Of a DNA stretch of 8,085 nt, positions 7,597 to 8,085 are shown piece by piece. A program made the translations under genes and the position numbers. Under the pieces are notes generated by a model. The model ran no database searches. It was not told the DNA's origin and worked only from the letters and a program-made list of their open reading frames with translations. Position 1 is the stretch's first letter. Every line of letters starts with the position of its first letter. The DNA is from Bacilli bacterium (GTDB lineage Bacteria > Bacillota_I > Bacilli_A > RF39 > UBA660). The stretch spans positions 1-8,085 of the forward strand of contig CAAHEM010000010.1 in the NCBI GenBank assembly GCA_900772435.1, read 5' to 3'.

Positions 7597-8085
7597 ATGA
7601 AGAATAAAAAAACAATTTATGTTATTATATTATCTATTGTATTAATAGGTATTATTTCTATAATTATTATTAAAAGTAAAACTCAAGAATTAAATGATCA
7701 TACTCCTCCAGAAGCAAATTCAATATTTGATGCACTTAATAAAAAATATCCAGATAAAGAATATCAAAGACTAAAGGGTGGAGAAATATTAAAGGAAGAT
7801 ACTTCATTTAGTAAATACTCTTTTATTGCCAATAACTCTATATATATTTTTAATCCTAATAAACTTGATGAGGGAATATTTGAATATAAAAAAGTGTATG
7901 ATGTAGATAAAAATATTAAAATTATGAATATTGCTCCAAACTCTGGAAGTGATATTCGATTTTATGACTATAACGATATATTATATACATTACATGATAA
8001 TAATATAGACAATAAAGTTAGAGATAGTTATGATATATATTTAAATGCTAACTATAGTTTAAGTGATTATCTAAAATGGGAATAT
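7597..8085 (+). CDS. Membrane-anchored protein of unknown function, 3' end outside window
   Basis: The first 163 codons of a gene that runs off the right edge. MKNKKT is followed by a strongly hydrophobic helix (about residues 7-26, with no Cys for lipidation). The predicted external part contains short strand-like pieces (KYSFIANNSIYIFNPNKL, DIRFYDYNDILYTLHDNN) that might be beta-propeller-like blades, but I do not recognise a family. The ribosome binding site is weak (GTAGG in the upstream stop region), and the gap to the upstream stop is 7 nt, suggesting translation depends on the upstream gene. Small size, anchor type and position suggest it works with the 6516 product at the cell surface. 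Confidence 0.7.
   Translation, partial: MKNKKTIYVIILSIVLIGIISIIIIKSKTQELNDHTPPEANSIFDALNKKYPDKEYQRLKGGEILKEDTSFSKYSFIANNSIYIFNPNKLDEGIFEYKKVYDVDKNIKIMNIAPNSGSDIRFYDYNDILYTLHDNNIDNKVRDSYDIYLNANYSLSDYLKWEY

Overview
This is a very AT-rich window (roughly a quarter to 30% GC by eye) with many Lys/Asn/Ile/Phe codons, short intergenic gaps, AAGGAG-type ribosome binding sites and TATAAT-like promoters. These traits point to a low-GC Gram-positive bacterium (Bacillota, possibly an uncultured gut Bacilli or Clostridia lineage). Trp is encoded by TGG and no in-frame TGA is needed in any gene, so I see no evidence for the mycoplasma code. The only housekeeping gene is the 3' end of ffh (signal recognition particle GTPase) at the left edge. 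It closes with a clear intrinsic terminator, and everything to its right looks accessory.

Region 1 (538-1212) is a single-pass membrane protein gene whose reading frame is broken twice. A -1 shift near 805-819 and a compensating shift near 886-929 would restore a protein of about 224 residues. It is a pseudogene, a sequencing or assembly error, or (less likely) a recoded gene.

Region 2 (1213-4618) is a compact three-gene operon with its own extended -10 promoter. The genes are (i) a membrane-anchored periplasmic-binding-protein-like domain fused to a von Willebrand A domain with a complete MIDAS, (ii) an XpaC-like membrane and coiled-coil protein, and (iii) a second membrane-anchored binding-protein-like domain. 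The genes overlap (TAATG, then 8 nt), and the unit ends in a bidirectional terminator. No ABC permease or ATPase is encoded, so the binding domains probably sense or scaffold rather than feed a transporter. This is the most interesting system in the window.

Region 3 (4645-8085) is a divergent pair of units. On the minus strand is a 575-residue regulator with two Cro/C1-type HTH segments and a long C-terminal part of unknown function. On the plus strand are two membrane-anchored extracytoplasmic proteins, 7 nt apart, the second cut by the window edge. The intergenic region holds two opposing promoters, a perfect 14-bp inverted repeat over the regulator's -10 and start codon (likely autoregulatory operator), and a second smaller dyad. 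In both promoters the Shine-Dalgarno starts six bases after the -10 box, predicting extremely short leaders.

No tRNA, rRNA, CRISPR array, insertion sequence or att site was found, and no stretch over 300 bases is without a gene.
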